From: Nothopassalora personata
Taxonomy: Eukaryota > Ascomycota > Dothideomycetes > Mycosphaerellales > Mycosphaerellaceae
Assembly (NCBI GenBank): GCA_033816765.1
Contig: CM066290.1
Coordinates: forward strand, 1,922,001 to 1,986,000
Direction of reading: 5' to 3'
Length of the DNA: 64,000 nucleotides
The translations under genes and the position numbers were made by a program. A model generated the notes under the pieces. The model worked only from the letters and a program-made list of their open reading frames with translations, ran no database searches and was not told the origin of the DNA. Each line of letters opens with the position of its first letter. The stretch's first letter is position 1. This document shows, one piece after another, positions 1 through 11,097 of the stretch.

Positions 1-1
1 A

Positions 2-3000
2 GAACAGCTGGCCGACTTCAACGAGACCGCTGAGCAATACAAGGAAGAGACAGACCGTGTTATCGCCGAGAAGGACACCGAGATACAACAGCTCAAGCAA
101 CGCGTCGAGGACCTGAAGTCAGAACTCTCAGAGTCAAACAACGAACTGTCTTCGCTGCGTGGACAGGTCGAAGATCATAATCGTGTGCTCGAGCAGCAGA
201 AGTCAACATATGAGTCCGAGGTCAAGCGAGCACAGGACGATGCTGACGAACAGCGCGCTGCACATGCAGCCGTGAGAGAAGACGTCCAAGCACAAGCAAA
301 GATTGCCGTTGAAGCGCAGCAGAACTACGAAGCGGAGCTTGTCAAGCACGCCGAAGCCGCCAAGGCCCTCAGCACTGTCCGCAAGGAGTACAATGATCTG
401 CGTTCTGAGGTTGCTGAATTGAAGGCTGAAGCAGAAGTCGCCAAAGTCAGCCTCGAACGTGGCGAGGAGAGCTGGGCGGAACAACGTGAGCGATTTGAGC
501 AGGAACTGGAAGAAGCCAAGCGCAAGAGGCAGGATCTTGATGAACAGAACAAGATACTGCACCAGAACCTTGAAAGCTTCTCGAACGAGCTGGCTGCACT
601 CCGCCAAGGTCGCACTGTCGAAGGCGAGGCCCGAGAGGCTAGCCCATCTGCAAGCGGTGATGGCAACTTCCAGGAGGTCATCAAGTTCTTGCGCCGCGAG
701 AAGGAAATTGTCGACGTGCAGTACGAGCTTGTGTCTCAGGAGGCCAAGCGGCTGCAGCAACAGCTGGATTATGCAAACTCCCAACTCGAAGAGTACAGGC
801 AAAAGCTGGCACACGAGCGACGTCAGTCGGCAGACCGAGCTAACGCCGAGGGCAGTACGAACAAGTTGATGCAGACCATCAATGAGCTCAACACGTACCG
901 TGCTGCCACCACTACTCTGCGAAATGAGTCGAACCAAGCTCGTGACAAGCTCAAAGAAAAGGTCGAGGAGGTCGAGCGTCTTGTCGCAGAAATGGAGCCC
1001 CTCAAGGGCCGCGTCGGCGAGCTCGAGGCCGAGCTTGAGAGCAAGGAAGGCGAACTGAAGCTACTTCAAGACGACCGCGATCATTGGCGAGAGCGTACCC
1101 AGAACATCATCAGCAAGTACGATCGGGTCGATCCCGCCGAGATTGAGGACATGAAGAAGCAAATCGAGAACCTCAACGCCGAAAAGGAGCGTCTCGAGGC
1201 AGAGCAAGTACCTCTACGCGAGCAGGTTGAAGGTGTCGAAGCTCGTATTGCCGCAGAACGAGAGAATGCGCAAAAGGACAAGAAGCAGTCAAGAGAAACT
1301 TTCGTCGCTCAAGCAAAGGAACAAGATCGCAAGAGGAGAGAAGAGATCAAGGAGCTGAAGGAACAGAACCAAAACATCGCCGCTGAACTCGAGAAGGTCA
1401 AGGCAGATTTGGAAGCCACGAACACTGAACTGGCCACGACCAAGTCCTTGCTCGAGGAAGCACAGCAAGCAGCATCTGCCGCGAAGACACAGACAAGCGA
1501 TGCTGAGGATGGTCAGATACGAGAAGATGGCTCGGCAGCTGGCAACGAAGGGCACGCCGCCTTGCATGCCAAGGTCGCTGCAGCTGAGGCCACCGCCAGC
1601 GAACACGCTAGCCGTGCAGAGTCACTTAACATTCAAGTTCAAACGCTGCGAGCTCGTGTCGAAGAGCTTGAAGGTCAAGTGGCTGGACTGCAACAGCAGT
1701 TGGCAACCACTCAGGCTACCATACCTGCGGCTCCAGTTGAGAACACAGAAGCGTTCCAGCAATTACAGCAAGAGCTCTCAAATGCTCAACGTGAGGTGGA
1801 GACCCTTCGCGCAACTGCAGCGGCTGCTTCTACGCAACCTGTCGTCGACGCGGAGCCAGCGCCGGGTGAAAAGTCTGTCGCTGACCAGGTCGCCCACGAA
1901 GTCGCCAAGCTTCGCGCCGAGATGGAACAGCAGCACGCACTAGCAAAGCAACAAATGGAGAAGTCGACCCAAGACCGCATTGACAAGCAGAGGCAGAGCT
2001 TCACCAAGCAGATGATCGAGGCGCGCAACAAGATCACCGCCGATATGCAGCAACAGCACGCCGCCGACCTTCAGCGCATCAACGAAGAGCACAATGCCGC
2101 GATTGAGAAGCTCAAAGCTGATCATCAAGCAGAGCTCGAGAGGTTGTCGCAGCAAGGTAGTACTGCCGTCGAGAAGGCGAGCGGTGACAATGCTGTGAAG
2201 ACAGAAGCCACTTCCGCCGAGATCGACGTCTCGAAGCTTGAACTCTCGGACAAGCAAGTAAAGGAGCTGGTCAGGATGAACGCTGATGTGAATGCGCTTG
2301 TCAAGAAGAGCATCAGAAATAATGTGGAGAAGGAGACTGCGAGGTTCCAGGGAGAGATCGAGAACAAAACTGCCGAAATCGCAGAGCTCAAGCAGAAGAT
2401 CGAAGCCGTATCTTCTGGCGAAGCCGGGGAGATCACCGAAGACGATAAGGTGACCCGAGCAGAGTTGGAGCGACAGTTGGAGCTCGTGAGAAAGGAGAAG
2501 GACGAGGCTATTGCCCAGGCTGAGGTGCAAGCCGCCAGCAAGAAGGACGCGGCTGTGAAGCAAGCACATACCCAAGCCGAGCTGAAAGCCAAGGCCATGT
2601 TGTCTCAGCTTCCAATCAAGACCGCCCAGATCGCTGCGATCAGGCAGGCTGCCCTCGACACTCCCGACAAGCCCGTCAAGGAGGCATGGGAGGTCGCCGA
2701 AAAAGCGAAACCTCCGCCTGCAGCAAAGCCAGGCGTATCACCTTCACCGTCCCAGGCCAAGCCGGCGGGTACATTTGGGCAGCCAGGAGCCGCCTCGCAG
2801 TCACAACAGCCCTCAATTCCAGCACCGAACCCTCAAGCGCCGGCATTCACGCCGGCATCGAGTGTGGACTCGGCCGCCGCAGCATCGGGAACCGCGACTG
2901 CACCAAAGTCAGCGACGAATGCAGGCACAGGCCCCGCAGCTTTGCGCAGCATTGCCCAGTCCGGCATCCCACAACCCGGCGGCGCTGCGGCCGGGAGCAA

Positions 3001-3274
3001 GCTGCCCCGTGCTGGTGGACCACCCAGCCGCCAAGCCAGTATCGGTGGACCTGTTGGCCTGCAAATTCAGGGCGCTGCTGGCAGCCAACGTGGCGGAGGC
3101 CCAACAGGTCTTCCTCGAGGCGGCGGCACCTTCACCCGTGGTGGCCGAGGCGGTGGCCGAGGCGCTGCAACTGCTGCCAACGCAGGTCAGAAGCGTCAGC
3201 ATGATGGCGCATCGCCCGCAGGAGGTGACAACAAGCGGACGAGAGGCGGCCCGCCGTCAGGAGGCGCTTCATAG
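2..3274 (+). CDS. MLP1: Mlp1/TPR-type nuclear basket protein, 3' part
   Basis: The reading frame is open from base 2, so the gene starts upstream of the window; about 1,090 C-terminal residues are visible with no intron. Nearly the whole segment (to about 2,650) is charged heptad-type coiled coil rich in E, K, Q, A and L. After it comes a P/A/S-rich linker and a tail with G-R-G-G repeats and short KR-rich stretches (QKRQHDG, NKRTRGG), which looks like a nuclear-localisation and RNA-binding tail. This order, a huge coiled coil followed by a low-complexity basic tail, is that of Mlp1/Mlp2/TPR, filamentous proteins of the nuclear pore basket that act in mRNA quality control and docking. A different long coiled-coil protein cannot be excluded because the N-terminus is missing. 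The gene converges on MER3, with about 390 bp between the stop codons. Confidence 0.8.
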   Translation, partial: EQLADFNETAEQYKEETDRVIAEKDTEIQQLKQRVEDLKSELSESNNELSSLRGQVEDHNRVLEQQKSTYESEVKRAQDDADEQRAAHAAVREDVQAQAKIAVEAQQNYEAELVKHAEAAKALSTVRKEYNDLRSEVAELKAEAEVAKVSLERGEESWAEQRERFEQELEEAKRKRQDLDEQNKILHQNLESFSNELAALRQGRTVEGEAREASPSASGDGNFQEVIKFLRREKEIVDVQYELVSQEAKRLQQQLDYANSQLEEYRQKLAHERRQSADRANAEGSTNKLMQTINELNTYRAATTTLRNESNQARDKLKEKVEEVERLVAEMEPLKGRVGELEAELESKEGELKLLQDDRDHWRERTQNIISKYDRVDPAEIEDMKKQIENLNAEKERLEAEQVPLREQVEGVEARIAAERENAQKDKKQSRETFVAQAKEQDRKRREEIKELKEQNQNIAAELEKVKADLEATNTELATTKSLLEEAQQAASAAKTQTSDAEDGQIREDGSAAGNEGHAALHAKVAAAEATASEHASRAESLNIQVQTLRARVEELEGQVAGLQQQLATTQATIPAAPVENTEAFQQLQQELSNAQREVETLRATAAAASTQPVVDAEPAPGEKSVADQVAHEVAKLRAEMEQQHALAKQQMEKSTQDRIDKQRQSFTKQMIEARNKITADMQQQHAADLQRINEEHNAAIEKLKADHQAELERLSQQGSTAVEKASGDNAVKTEATSAEIDVSKLELSDKQVKELVRMNADVNALVKKSIRNNVEKETARFQGEIENKTAEIAELKQKIEAVSSGEAGEITEDDKVTRAELERQLELVRKEKDEAIAQAEVQAASKKDAAVKQAHTQAELKAKAMLSQLPIKTAQIAAIRQAALDTPDKPVKEAWEVAEKAKPPPAAKPGVSPSPSQAKPAGTFGQPGAASQSQQPSIPAPNPQAPAFTPASSVDSAAAASGTATAPKSATNAGTGPAALRSIAQSGIPQPGGAAAGSKLPRAGGPPSRQASIGGPVGLQIQGAAGSQRGGGPTGLPRGGGTFTRGGRGGGRGAATAANAGQKRQHDGASPAGGDNKRTRGGPPSGGAS

Positions 3275-3667
3275 GATGAGCAGCCAGAAGCGACCGGCGG
3301 GAACGCTTTCCCTCTGAGTGGAGCCCGTCGTCATTCGAGCCAGGATTCAGGTCCTTAGAAGCGAGGGCTTGGCACTGCTAAGACATAGAGATATCGGGGA
3401 CAATGGCATGGGTTTAGCAAACGGAGCACAGCGCGGAGTAATGGAGTAAATGGATGGCTGGGTGTGTGGCAAAAATGGCAGCATCGCACGCAACGGGCGG
3501 CTCAGCGTTTTAAATACGGTGTTGCTTCTTCCATGTGTTACATACAGCATAGCTACGGACAAGGGTGGAGCGAATTGATATCGCTAGCGTTCATTCATTC
3601 TGAGCAAGTTCCAAGACGGTGGTGGACAGATCGTATCTTTAATGTTCGGCATGTGCTCTTCGTGACT

Positions 3668-6600
3668 TCAAGTGAAGACAATGCCATCCATGCCGTACTC
3701 TCTGGCGAACCATTCCTGTAGATCGTGGAATTCAGCCTGTGGAGTCTCTGTCGGCAGCGCCTCTGCATTGATGGCTTCGTCAAAGGTAGCGAGTGCTTGC
3801 GAATCCTCTGTGGCACCATGCATCGACATTGCATCGGTCTTTTGCTTCTTGGTCTCATACTTGTCACACGGCTCAATTGCATCGTCTTGCAAGTAGTGCT
3901 TGGTACCGCCCAAGCGCTCCAGATCTTGCAGAGCTGATGGGTTGGGATCACTGCTGCTGCTCGTATCTGTGAGGAAGAGACCATGCTGCTTCGTCTTGAT
4001 GGCGGCCTGCTCTGAGCTCACGTTGACGGGATTGTCGTGGGAGCGGATAGGAGGAGGCTCAATGTCAGCTGTAAAACAAGAGAGATCGACTTGACCGTCG
4101 CCTTCGCCGTAGCTTGGGGTGTCGGTAGGGTACAGTCCGTCGCCTAGATCGTCGAGCATGTCGTCGTCTGCAGAGTTGGGAATGTCCATGTGTGGGGCGG
4201 GCTGGGTGCTGTCGGGGAAGTCGTCAGGGTCTAGGGTATCGAGGCCGTAGTCGCTTGTTGAGGCGGCGTCGTCTCCCAAAGCGGTCATGGTTCGAAGAGG
4301 TCCGGGGCGAGGACGCTTCGCGAAGGGTTTTTGCGTTTCCGTGCGGGGGGAGCTTTTCAGGATATTTACCTTCGGTGTTGCGCTCGGTATGCTATCGTGC
4401 AACCGCACAAGGCTTTGAGCTTCGCGAGAGTCCAAGTTCGCCTTGCGCGAAGGTGCGGTAGATGTCACGGACAGACCTTTGCTGGCAGGCTCCTGCTGGC
4501 GGATGCCAGTCTTCTTCTTAGTCAGGTCGAGCTGAGTTTGTTTGAGATCGGTCGGATCAGACTTCTTGGGTTCCTTTGCTTTTGGTGTCTTCGGTGGCTT
4601 ATCCAGGCCTTCGCGGCAGCAGAGATGCTTGCATGCCGCCTTATCTTGACATCGGTGATTGCATGCCCATCTGCCATTCTCCAGTTGGTGAGGTTCGCGA
4701 GTCTCAGCGGGAGCCTGCTTCGATCGTCCAGACTTCTTCTTTGTCTTTGTTTGCTCGTTGCCGGAATCATCAATGTCATCAATGTTCGTGAATCCGTCAT
4801 TTTCGGCGGCAGCGAGGTCGGCATCATCGATACCTGCGTCCCCAAATTCATCATCATCCTGAGCTCTAGGCTGCTTCGCAGCGTCTGCACGGCGCTTTGA
4901 CGTATTCGGTGCATTAACGTGCGCTGGACACTGCTTGCTGATGTCTTTGGTGCTCTTCAGAGTCGGGAACATGAAAGCTGGTATCTCCGACTTTAGTGTA
5001 GCTGTACGGAGTGTGCCCGCAATATCGTCGCACATGATGGAGCCGCGAACTGTCTGACCAGCTGCAGTCAGGTCTGCGCTGAACATCACTTCTTGTCCCT
5101 TGTTGAGCTTCTTCGCACTTATGCGAGCGAAGTGGACGAGATCGCCCTCAGATGTGTCCACCAAAAGACACACATACACTGCTTTGCGGTTAAAGACCTC
5201 GGGTACCTTGTCGTTCATGAAACCCATTTCAGCGTTGATCTTGACCGTAACGCCCTGACCCTTCTTGATTGATGGTTCGCCAACAGCCTTCATGGCGATG
5301 CGAAGGCGCGGGAAACCTTTAGCTCTCGCCTGTATCGTTGCACCAAAAGGTGGGTAGCGGCCAGTCGCGTGCTCAATGCGATGCTGTTCAGTATGCTCAA
5401 GATCCTCGATGGATTTCACACCAATCGAGGCGAGCTTGCGCACGAAGACAAGGCCGATGCCTTCGAGCTGCTTGATGTGCAAAGGCGAGTCATCCCAGAC
5501 CTGGGCGCCGAAGCTTCGTGCCAGCATCAAAGCATTGCGGGCCGACATCGCATCTTCAAGATAGAGCTGACAGTCGATGATGCATCGGATCAGACGATGA
5601 ATGTGCTGAAAGATAATGCCCTTGTTTGTGGAGTATTCTGTTTGGTGCCTCCTGTCTTCGGTTGGAAGCTCAATTGCACCCAGGACTGACTGTATGATCA
5701 ACGAGATCTTGTGAGCCGGCATGTCGATATTCACCGGGATGGGAAACTTGATGGAATTGTTCTTGTTCAGCTCTTTGTAGACTGATTTCTCACCAGCTCG
5801 GAAGCGAATCTCCTTGAACTCTGCTGCTTGTGACACCGCTGACAATATCTCTGAGATCTTTGCCTTCGGCGGCAGAGCAAGGCAATGCTTCATAGTGTCA
5901 AATTGCAGGCAATACCGTGCCATGGCATCACCGAACTCTGTACACTCTAGTTCGGTCGAGCCTCGCACGAGGTCATACTCCTCAAGCATCTGGATTGCCT
6001 TCCGGCAGATATTCTCCAGGCGCTCGTCGAGATTGCGGCCATCAGCATCGTTTCCAATCTTGTAGTGTTCTGGGTTGTCCTTAAGCCTAACGTACAGGAA
6101 AGTGCCCGAAAGCCACTTTTTCGCAGACGAGGCGTTAGTGACTGTGCCAAGGCCGATCTCTGCATTAAGGTGATCGATCAAGTTGAGATGCAGGCAGCTC
6201 TCGAGGAGCTCCTGACCCGATACCATCTTTTCGTAGAAGGGCACGCGTTGTATACGAGTCATTATGACTGCAACAGCACTGTCGTCGAACTGTGGTCGGC
6301 CAGCCCGTCCGAGCATTTGCATGATCTCCAGGTCCGAGTATTCTTTGACGGCACCAGTGGCAGTGTACGACACTGTGTTCTTGATGATGACCATGTGGCA
6401 TGGCAGATTGACACCTACCGCAAGTGTCGACGTACAGCAGATGACATTGATCTCACCTTGCAGGTAGTTCTGTTCAACGGTAGTGCGATCCTGGGTGTTC
6501 AGACCAGCATGATGGAAAGCAACCCCGGCTGGAACTGTCTTCTGCAAGTCTTTGTCATCAACCTTGACGTGAGAGCGTGGTGCTGTCCAATATCGATCCC

Positions 6601-8194
6601 GCGGACTTTTCATTGTCCACCAGTTGGCGAGCAGCTGCGCAGTGTCAACGCAACTCTTTCGTGTGAAGCAGAACACCATCAGTGGCTTGCGATGCGACCA
6701 CTTTGCAATGATGTCGGGCATTTTGGAGTTCAATGTCTTCTCGAAAGCGAAGTCATTCGAATTTGAAGCATACCCGCACACATGCTTCTGCAATCTCACC
6801 GGACGGAATTCCTCTCCGAACCTCTCGCGAGGTGCAGGTATGCCAGGGTTATTTGAGTCTTTGCCCAGCCAGGTGGCAATGTCTTGTGAATTAGGCACCG
6901 TGGCGCTCAAGGCAACGAAACGAACATCGGACCCGATTGACTTCATGCGGGAAACCACAGCTTCCAGTGTAGCGCCACGGTCTTCCTTCAAGATGTGGAC
7001 CTCATCGATGAGGAACAGTTTGACCATCTGCATGAGCTTTTGGTGATCCTTCCACTTTCGTGTCATGCTATCCCACTTCTCTGGTGTAGTGACAATTATG
7101 CTGGCATGCTGTACATTGCGCAGCTGTGCAATATCAGTGTCACCGGTCAGTTCAGCCACTTGTAAGTCGAGTGGACCAAATTTGGCTTGCCAGTCGCGTT
7201 GACGCTCACTACAGAGGGACTTGGTAGGCGCCTGATACACAATCTTGAAGGAGCCACTGGAAAAGCTGTTGATGAGTCGGCACATGGCAAGCTCCAGTAT
7301 AGCTGTCTTGCCGCTGCCCGTTGGCGCAGAGACGACTAGGTTGTCGTTGGTCTTGTAGGCGATGCTGAAGCACTTCGACTGAACAGCGTTAAGAAGTGGG
7401 AAGGGAAAGATAGCCCGGAATCGATCCGGAAGTTCTCGTGTTGAGACCAGGTGTATGCCTTGCACAATTGGCGGTGCGTGTCTGGTGGGACGAGCTGCTA
7501 CCGCGTTTGATGTGTAGTTTGGTCGAAATGCTGCCAGTGGCCGACGCAATGGATCGTCTGACAGAGGCTCGCTATCAGGCCCTGGCTCGTCGTGCAGGTC
7601 GAATCCATCATTGGTGGGGTGGCTGTCGAGTGCGTGCGGGAAGTGATCCTGCACGGCCTGGTGTGGTTGGAAATGTTCCCATGTCAGGTCTCCATGACGT
7701 TGAGACGCAGCAAAAGTAGGACTGAGGATTTGCATGGGTTGAGCAGATGATGAGCTCGATGGCTTCTGGTGGGACGATCTAAGGGCGAATCGTGACAAGC
7801 CGAAGGACTGCGAGTTGGCGGGAGCCGGCGTCATTTGGTCGGAACGAGCCGCTCTCCGTGGTATGTGTGCTGATGGCAGCGACAGCCTCGCTCTGCCGAG
7901 TGCGGCTTGTGCGTGTCGAGAATGATAGTCAGGCCGGTGCAGTAGCTGTTCATCTACTTTCTTGTCATTACCACGATCGACGTCAATAAGGCGTGACCTA
8001 CCGAACGAATCAAGCTCGTGCGGCTCGTGCAGGCACTCGTCCTGTGGAGCATGGTGGTGGTAATCTTGACTCTGCTGGTCGTCCTGCGTGAAGTGATGGT
8101 CGGGATGGAATCCGTTGTCGTACGCTGGTCCTGGCACAAGCTCCTGGTAGGGCCGGCCAAAGGCGTCAAGCTGAGTGGTGTCGTCCTCTTCCAT
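3668..8194 (-). CDS. MER3: Meiotic DNA helicase MER3/HFM1
   Basis: Single-exon Ski2-like superfamily 2 helicase of about 1,508 residues. It shows Walker A APTGSGKT (about residue 290), a DEVH box (about 398), SATVPN (about 430) and motif VI QMLGRAGRPQFDD (about 630), followed by winged-helix and Sec63 regions. Near residue 1,185 is a cysteine cluster (CNHRCQDKAACKHLCC), typical of fungal HFM1 proteins. In the family this enzyme unwinds recombination intermediates and promotes interfering crossovers in meiotic prophase; a meiotic role here is inferred from family. The N-terminal ~200 and C-terminal ~350 residues are low complexity and acidic. I place the start at the ATG at 8194 (MEEDDTTQ); another in-frame ATG at 8314 would add 40 residues, and an upstream exon is possible. 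The other Ski2-like helicases (Brr2, Slh1) are about 2,000 residues with two cassettes, so they do not fit. Confidence 0.9.
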   Translation of the reverse strand: MEEDDTTQLDAFGRPYQELVPGPAYDNGFHPDHHFTQDDQQSQDYHHHAPQDECLHEPHELDSFGRSRLIDVDRGNDKKVDEQLLHRPDYHSRHAQAALGRARLSLPSAHIPRRAARSDQMTPAPANSQSFGLSRFALRSSHQKPSSSSSAQPMQILSPTFAASQRHGDLTWEHFQPHQAVQDHFPHALDSHPTNDGFDLHDEPGPDSEPLSDDPLRRPLAAFRPNYTSNAVAARPTRHAPPIVQGIHLVSTRELPDRFRAIFPFPLLNAVQSKCFSIAYKTNDNLVVSAPTGSGKTAILELAMCRLINSFSSGSFKIVYQAPTKSLCSERQRDWQAKFGPLDLQVAELTGDTDIAQLRNVQHASIIVTTPEKWDSMTRKWKDHQKLMQMVKLFLIDEVHILKEDRGATLEAVVSRMKSIGSDVRFVALSATVPNSQDIATWLGKDSNNPGIPAPRERFGEEFRPVRLQKHVCGYASNSNDFAFEKTLNSKMPDIIAKWSHRKPLMVFCFTRKSCVDTAQLLANWWTMKSPRDRYWTAPRSHVKVDDKDLQKTVPAGVAFHHAGLNTQDRTTVEQNYLQGEINVICCTSTLAVGVNLPCHMVIIKNTVSYTATGAVKEYSDLEIMQMLGRAGRPQFDDSAVAVIMTRIQRVPFYEKMVSGQELLESCLHLNLIDHLNAEIGLGTVTNASSAKKWLSGTFLYVRLKDNPEHYKIGNDADGRNLDERLENICRKAIQMLEEYDLVRGSTELECTEFGDAMARYCLQFDTMKHCLALPPKAKISEILSAVSQAAEFKEIRFRAGEKSVYKELNKNNSIKFPIPVNIDMPAHKISLIIQSVLGAIELPTEDRRHQTEYSTNKGIIFQHIHRLIRCIIDCQLYLEDAMSARNALMLARSFGAQVWDDSPLHIKQLEGIGLVFVRKLASIGVKSIEDLEHTEQHRIEHATGRYPPFGATIQARAKGFPRLRIAMKAVGEPSIKKGQGVTVKINAEMGFMNDKVPEVFNRKAVYVCLLVDTSEGDLVHFARISAKKLNKGQEVMFSADLTAAGQTVRGSIMCDDIAGTLRTATLKSEIPAFMFPTLKSTKDISKQCPAHVNAPNTSKRRADAAKQPRAQDDDEFGDAGIDDADLAAAENDGFTNIDDIDDSGNEQTKTKKKSGRSKQAPAETREPHQLENGRWACNHRCQDKAACKHLCCREGLDKPPKTPKAKEPKKSDPTDLKQTQLDLTKKKTGIRQQEPASKGLSVTSTAPSRKANLDSREAQSLVRLHDSIPSATPKVNILKSSPRTETQKPFAKRPRPGPLRTMTALGDDAASTSDYGLDTLDPDDFPDSTQPAPHMDIPNSADDDMLDDLGDGLYPTDTPSYGEGDGQVDLSCFTADIEPPPIRSHDNPVNVSSEQAAIKTKQHGLFLTDTSSSSDPNPSALQDLERLGGTKHYLQDDAIEPCDKYETKKQKTDAMSMHGATEDSQALATFDEAINAEALPTETPQAEFHDLQEWFAREYGMDGIVFT

Positions 8195-8939
8195 GACGGG
8201 TCGGCGACCTTTGGCGCGGTGTACTCTGGTAGGATCGGTGCTGCCGAAGAGGTCAGGAACAAGAAATGGAGGTGCGAGACATGAAAGCAGCGTGGCAAAA
8301 CGTGGCGTCCTCATCGGTCTGAACAAGAGGCAGTCGCGTTGAGCGCTCCTTCCACAAACGCGAGCACCAGTGGTACCTCAGGCTCTGCCATACCGCACAT
8401 CCGCCCGCCCTCACAGACACCCAGCGGCGTCTGCTTTTCACGCCCATACCACACCACGGACTGAAGGATAATACTCTGCTTCGCTTTGGCACGTACCGGC
8501 GAGCGCTTCATTGTCCGATCGTTGGAACCCCCAACCTACATGCGCGCACGTTGCGACATATCCAAGATGCCAGTGCAGCTCCCAGTCGCCACAAGACCCG
8601 GACTAAGTGTGTATTGCACATCAAGTCATGCACATCCTCCTACTTTGGCATTATCGACATCCGATCCGAACTCCCTTTCCTGCTCCGAAGGCTCCTGCCA
8701 AAAGACGTGGCCGTTGCGTTCCAAAACGCAACAGCGACGTGAACCTGCATAGAGTGCGCTAAAGCACCTCGGATATCTGTAAAATTGTCGCAGTGAATTT
8801 GAAGCGACGCGCGCGCGTCGATGCTTTTCCTCGGCAAGCAGTCGGTGCGTTGCAGTGAGTCTATCGTGGTGATCAAGAGGCAATCAGTTCCATGTACGGG
8901 CGGCCATGTCTTTTATCGAGAGCCCTCGCTCTTTTGTTA
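8195..8939. other. Intergenic, MER3 upstream region
   Basis: This gap of about 745 bp lies between the MER3 start and the end of the transporter gene, both on the minus strand. It should hold the MER3 promoter and the transporter 3' UTR. I see no ORF with family resemblance, no RNA gene and no clear repeat. Confidence 0.5.
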
Positions 8940-10825
8940 TCATTGTCCCCGCTTCGTACTCTTAGACCTGAGATGCCGCTCTGAAACAGGTGTGCCAGGT
9001 CTGCTTGTGACCAACGCTTCTCGTACCGGATCTCGTAAAGGCGACCTGCCCGCCGTGGCAACGGCTTCGATGTCGAAGTAGCCTCGGCTACCATCTTTCG
9101 CGTATTGTTTGATGCTGATTGGTGGCGGTCTCGCTCTCTTCTCCTCTGGACTCGAGTTGTGCAAAAATGCTCCGCCGGTAGTGGCTATCATGCCGAGAAG
9201 ATACTGCACGAAGGTTAGCCGCATCAGGTTAAGCAAGTCGAGTAGATCGTACGAATAATGTCGTGTGGAACTCCAGGAACACCACGCTAGTCAAGAATGT
9301 GATGACTGTAGAAACGCTTGTTGCAAGACTCTTCGTCAAGCTGTCGCTGTAGTTGAGTGCCAAAGCCACCAGTACGCCACCTGCTGCCTGCAAAAAGATG
9401 ACAACCCAAACAACCCAGTTATACCCAGTGAAGAATCCGGTCTTCGACAGGTACTCGCCATCCTGGAAGAGTACGCCCAGAAAAAACGCCGGCCAAAGTG
9501 AGTAGAAGGAAAGTTGCACGTTGCGTACCCAGACGGATACCCGCGTGTCACTCTTGCTCTTCAGTGTCCTCTCGAGGTAGACACATGCCAGTCCTGACAA
9601 TATGCAGGCTACAACGGCGGCTGCCAGCCCAACTGAAGCATTCATCTTTGGATTGGCCGCAGCGACATCCTCGTCGATTCCCTCGTATGTCGCAGCTAAA
9701 AGATTCGGCAGTTAGCAGATGTCGAGCAACAGGGGGGGAAGAGACAACCTGTCGTATCCGAGCTAGCAACGTCTCTCAGCACGCACCTATGGGGCTCTGC
9801 TGAGGTGCGGTGGTGTCGCTGTCTAAAACAGCCAACCTACCTTGAGACGTTGCTAGCCTGGCCACGACTGTGTGTACTTCCTGGCATTTTCTCACATCTT
9901 TTGTTGAGCTGTCCCGCAGCTAGGTTGCCCTCAGCCTCCATATCCCAGATAGAGCGCGCAGACTTGAAGGATACTCCATCTCTCAAGTCCTTGATTGATA
10001 GGACGTAGCCCTGTCGCGACACGTACGACAGTTGGACAACCAGCACACCCACCGCCAGCACCACAATACTAAGCCATTTCCTTGGATTGAGCACGCGACC
10101 CATCAGCAGGATACCAAACATGGCGGTGGAGACGATCTTGAGCTGGTATGTGATCGCAGATGTAGCCGCGTCCAAGTTGCTTGCCGCAACATACTGGAGA
10201 CTGTTCGTCACTGTGAACAGAACTGCTGGAATCGCCAGCTTACAGCTATCCCCAGTGAACACAGCTCTTGACAGCGCCTGGGCTAGCTCGCTCACGGTTG
10301 ATGTGTCTGGTGTCTGCGGACTCGTAGCTATTTCGTATAACGCCATCGATAGGAAGAAAGAGAATTTGATGACTTCGGAGAGGAAAATGGCGGTGGAAGC
10401 GTAGTATCGGTCGCCATTGACAAGAGGCATGACCCTCGAGTAATGCATGAGGAGGATGAGAGCGGCATTTTGAACGATGAGCTGTTTCCCGATGGTCAGT
10501 ACAGAGCAGGATGCAAAGCGTGCACGCGACTTTAGTGAAAGCGGCCCAGCTTCAATGACGCAACAAACGCTCTCCTAAAATGACAATGTCTCTGCGTCCG
10601 AAGATGAGAGCATTCGACTCTCTGCGTCTCGCTCTGTCGAGCGCGTCAAGTCCGACGGCCAGAAAGTCTACGTTGCATAGTGTGCATTGCGAAGGGCAGT
10701 CTTTGGGTGAGCCGCTTTCACATATCTCTGCGTGGCGTGCTCTCACGACGTACCGCTGCCAGTGTTAGATGCTTGACAGGTATGCCAGCCAACGTGGCCT
10801 GACGGTGGGCAGAATCGGTAGCCAT
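8940..10825 (-). CDS. UDP-sugar (UDP-galactose type) transporter, SLC35A-like
   Basis: Multi-pass Golgi/ER nucleotide-sugar transporter rebuilt from four exons: 10825-10754, 10481-9896, 9695-9253 and 9203-8940, giving 454 residues. Phases agree at every junction, and the introns (272, 200 and 49 nt) have GT/AG ends with CTGAC or CTAAC-type branch sites. The ATG at 10825 opens a short exon ending HLTLAA, joining to LIVQNAALILLMHYSR. Family hallmarks are that segment, ATSAITYQLKI, and KRSATYEGIDEDVA followed by NASVG, the last restored only by splicing across intron 2. About ten hydrophobic segments are present. The ~85-residue C-terminal tail is hydrophilic and probably cytosolic. Such carriers exchange UDP-sugars for UMP to feed glycosylation; substrate specificity cannot be read from sequence, and UDP-GlcNAc is an alternative. 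Intron 2 belongs to introner-like family C. Confidence 0.87.
9696..9895 (-). repeat. Introner-like element, family C (transporter intron 2)
   Basis: This 200-nt intron starts GTGAGA and ends TTTTAG. It contains a perfect 14-bp inverted repeat, GCTAGCAACGTCTC at 9762-9775 and its complement at 9844-9857, enclosing a second shorter pair (CTCAGCA/TGCTGAG). Its core matches fasciclin intron 3 (17418-17628), including AGACAGCGAC and AGCAGAGCCC. It is about four times longer than the ordinary 49-nt intron in the same gene. Confidence 0.8.
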
Positions 10826-11069
10826 GTCGTGATGCTGCTGCTAGGTCTATGATTCCGGATGCTGCGTTGGTATTCGGACTTCCATGGAATACGATGTTGC
10901 TCTCGAGCTCAGTAGTAAATACAAGAAGTGCCAGCTCAAAGGAGTGTCGTGTGACCCCCCTAGCACTTCCAAGTCAAAAGAGTGTACAGCACAGCAAGAG
11001 AGCAGCTGACGTTGTGCACGTGGATCTTCACCAAGAATTAAAGTCTCGCTGTCTAACCCGGAATCTCGG
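10826..11069. other. Transporter upstream region
   Basis: About 240 bp between the transporter start codon and the transposon edge. It should carry the transporter promoter. The element inserted close to the promoter side, so the promoter may be cut short. Confidence 0.4.
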
Positions 11070-11071
11070 TA

Positions 11072-11097
11072 GAAGTCAGGTGCATGCGGTGCACGGT
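11072..11097 (+). repeat. Left terminal inverted repeat of the Fot1-like element
   Basis: Reads GAAGTCAGGTGCATGCGG, then TGCACGGT; it is the exact reverse complement of 13175-13200. Partial matches continue inward for about 25 bp (GCATGCG, TGCACG, CACCTT). The TIRs are GC-rich and barely mutated compared with the interior. Confidence 0.93.
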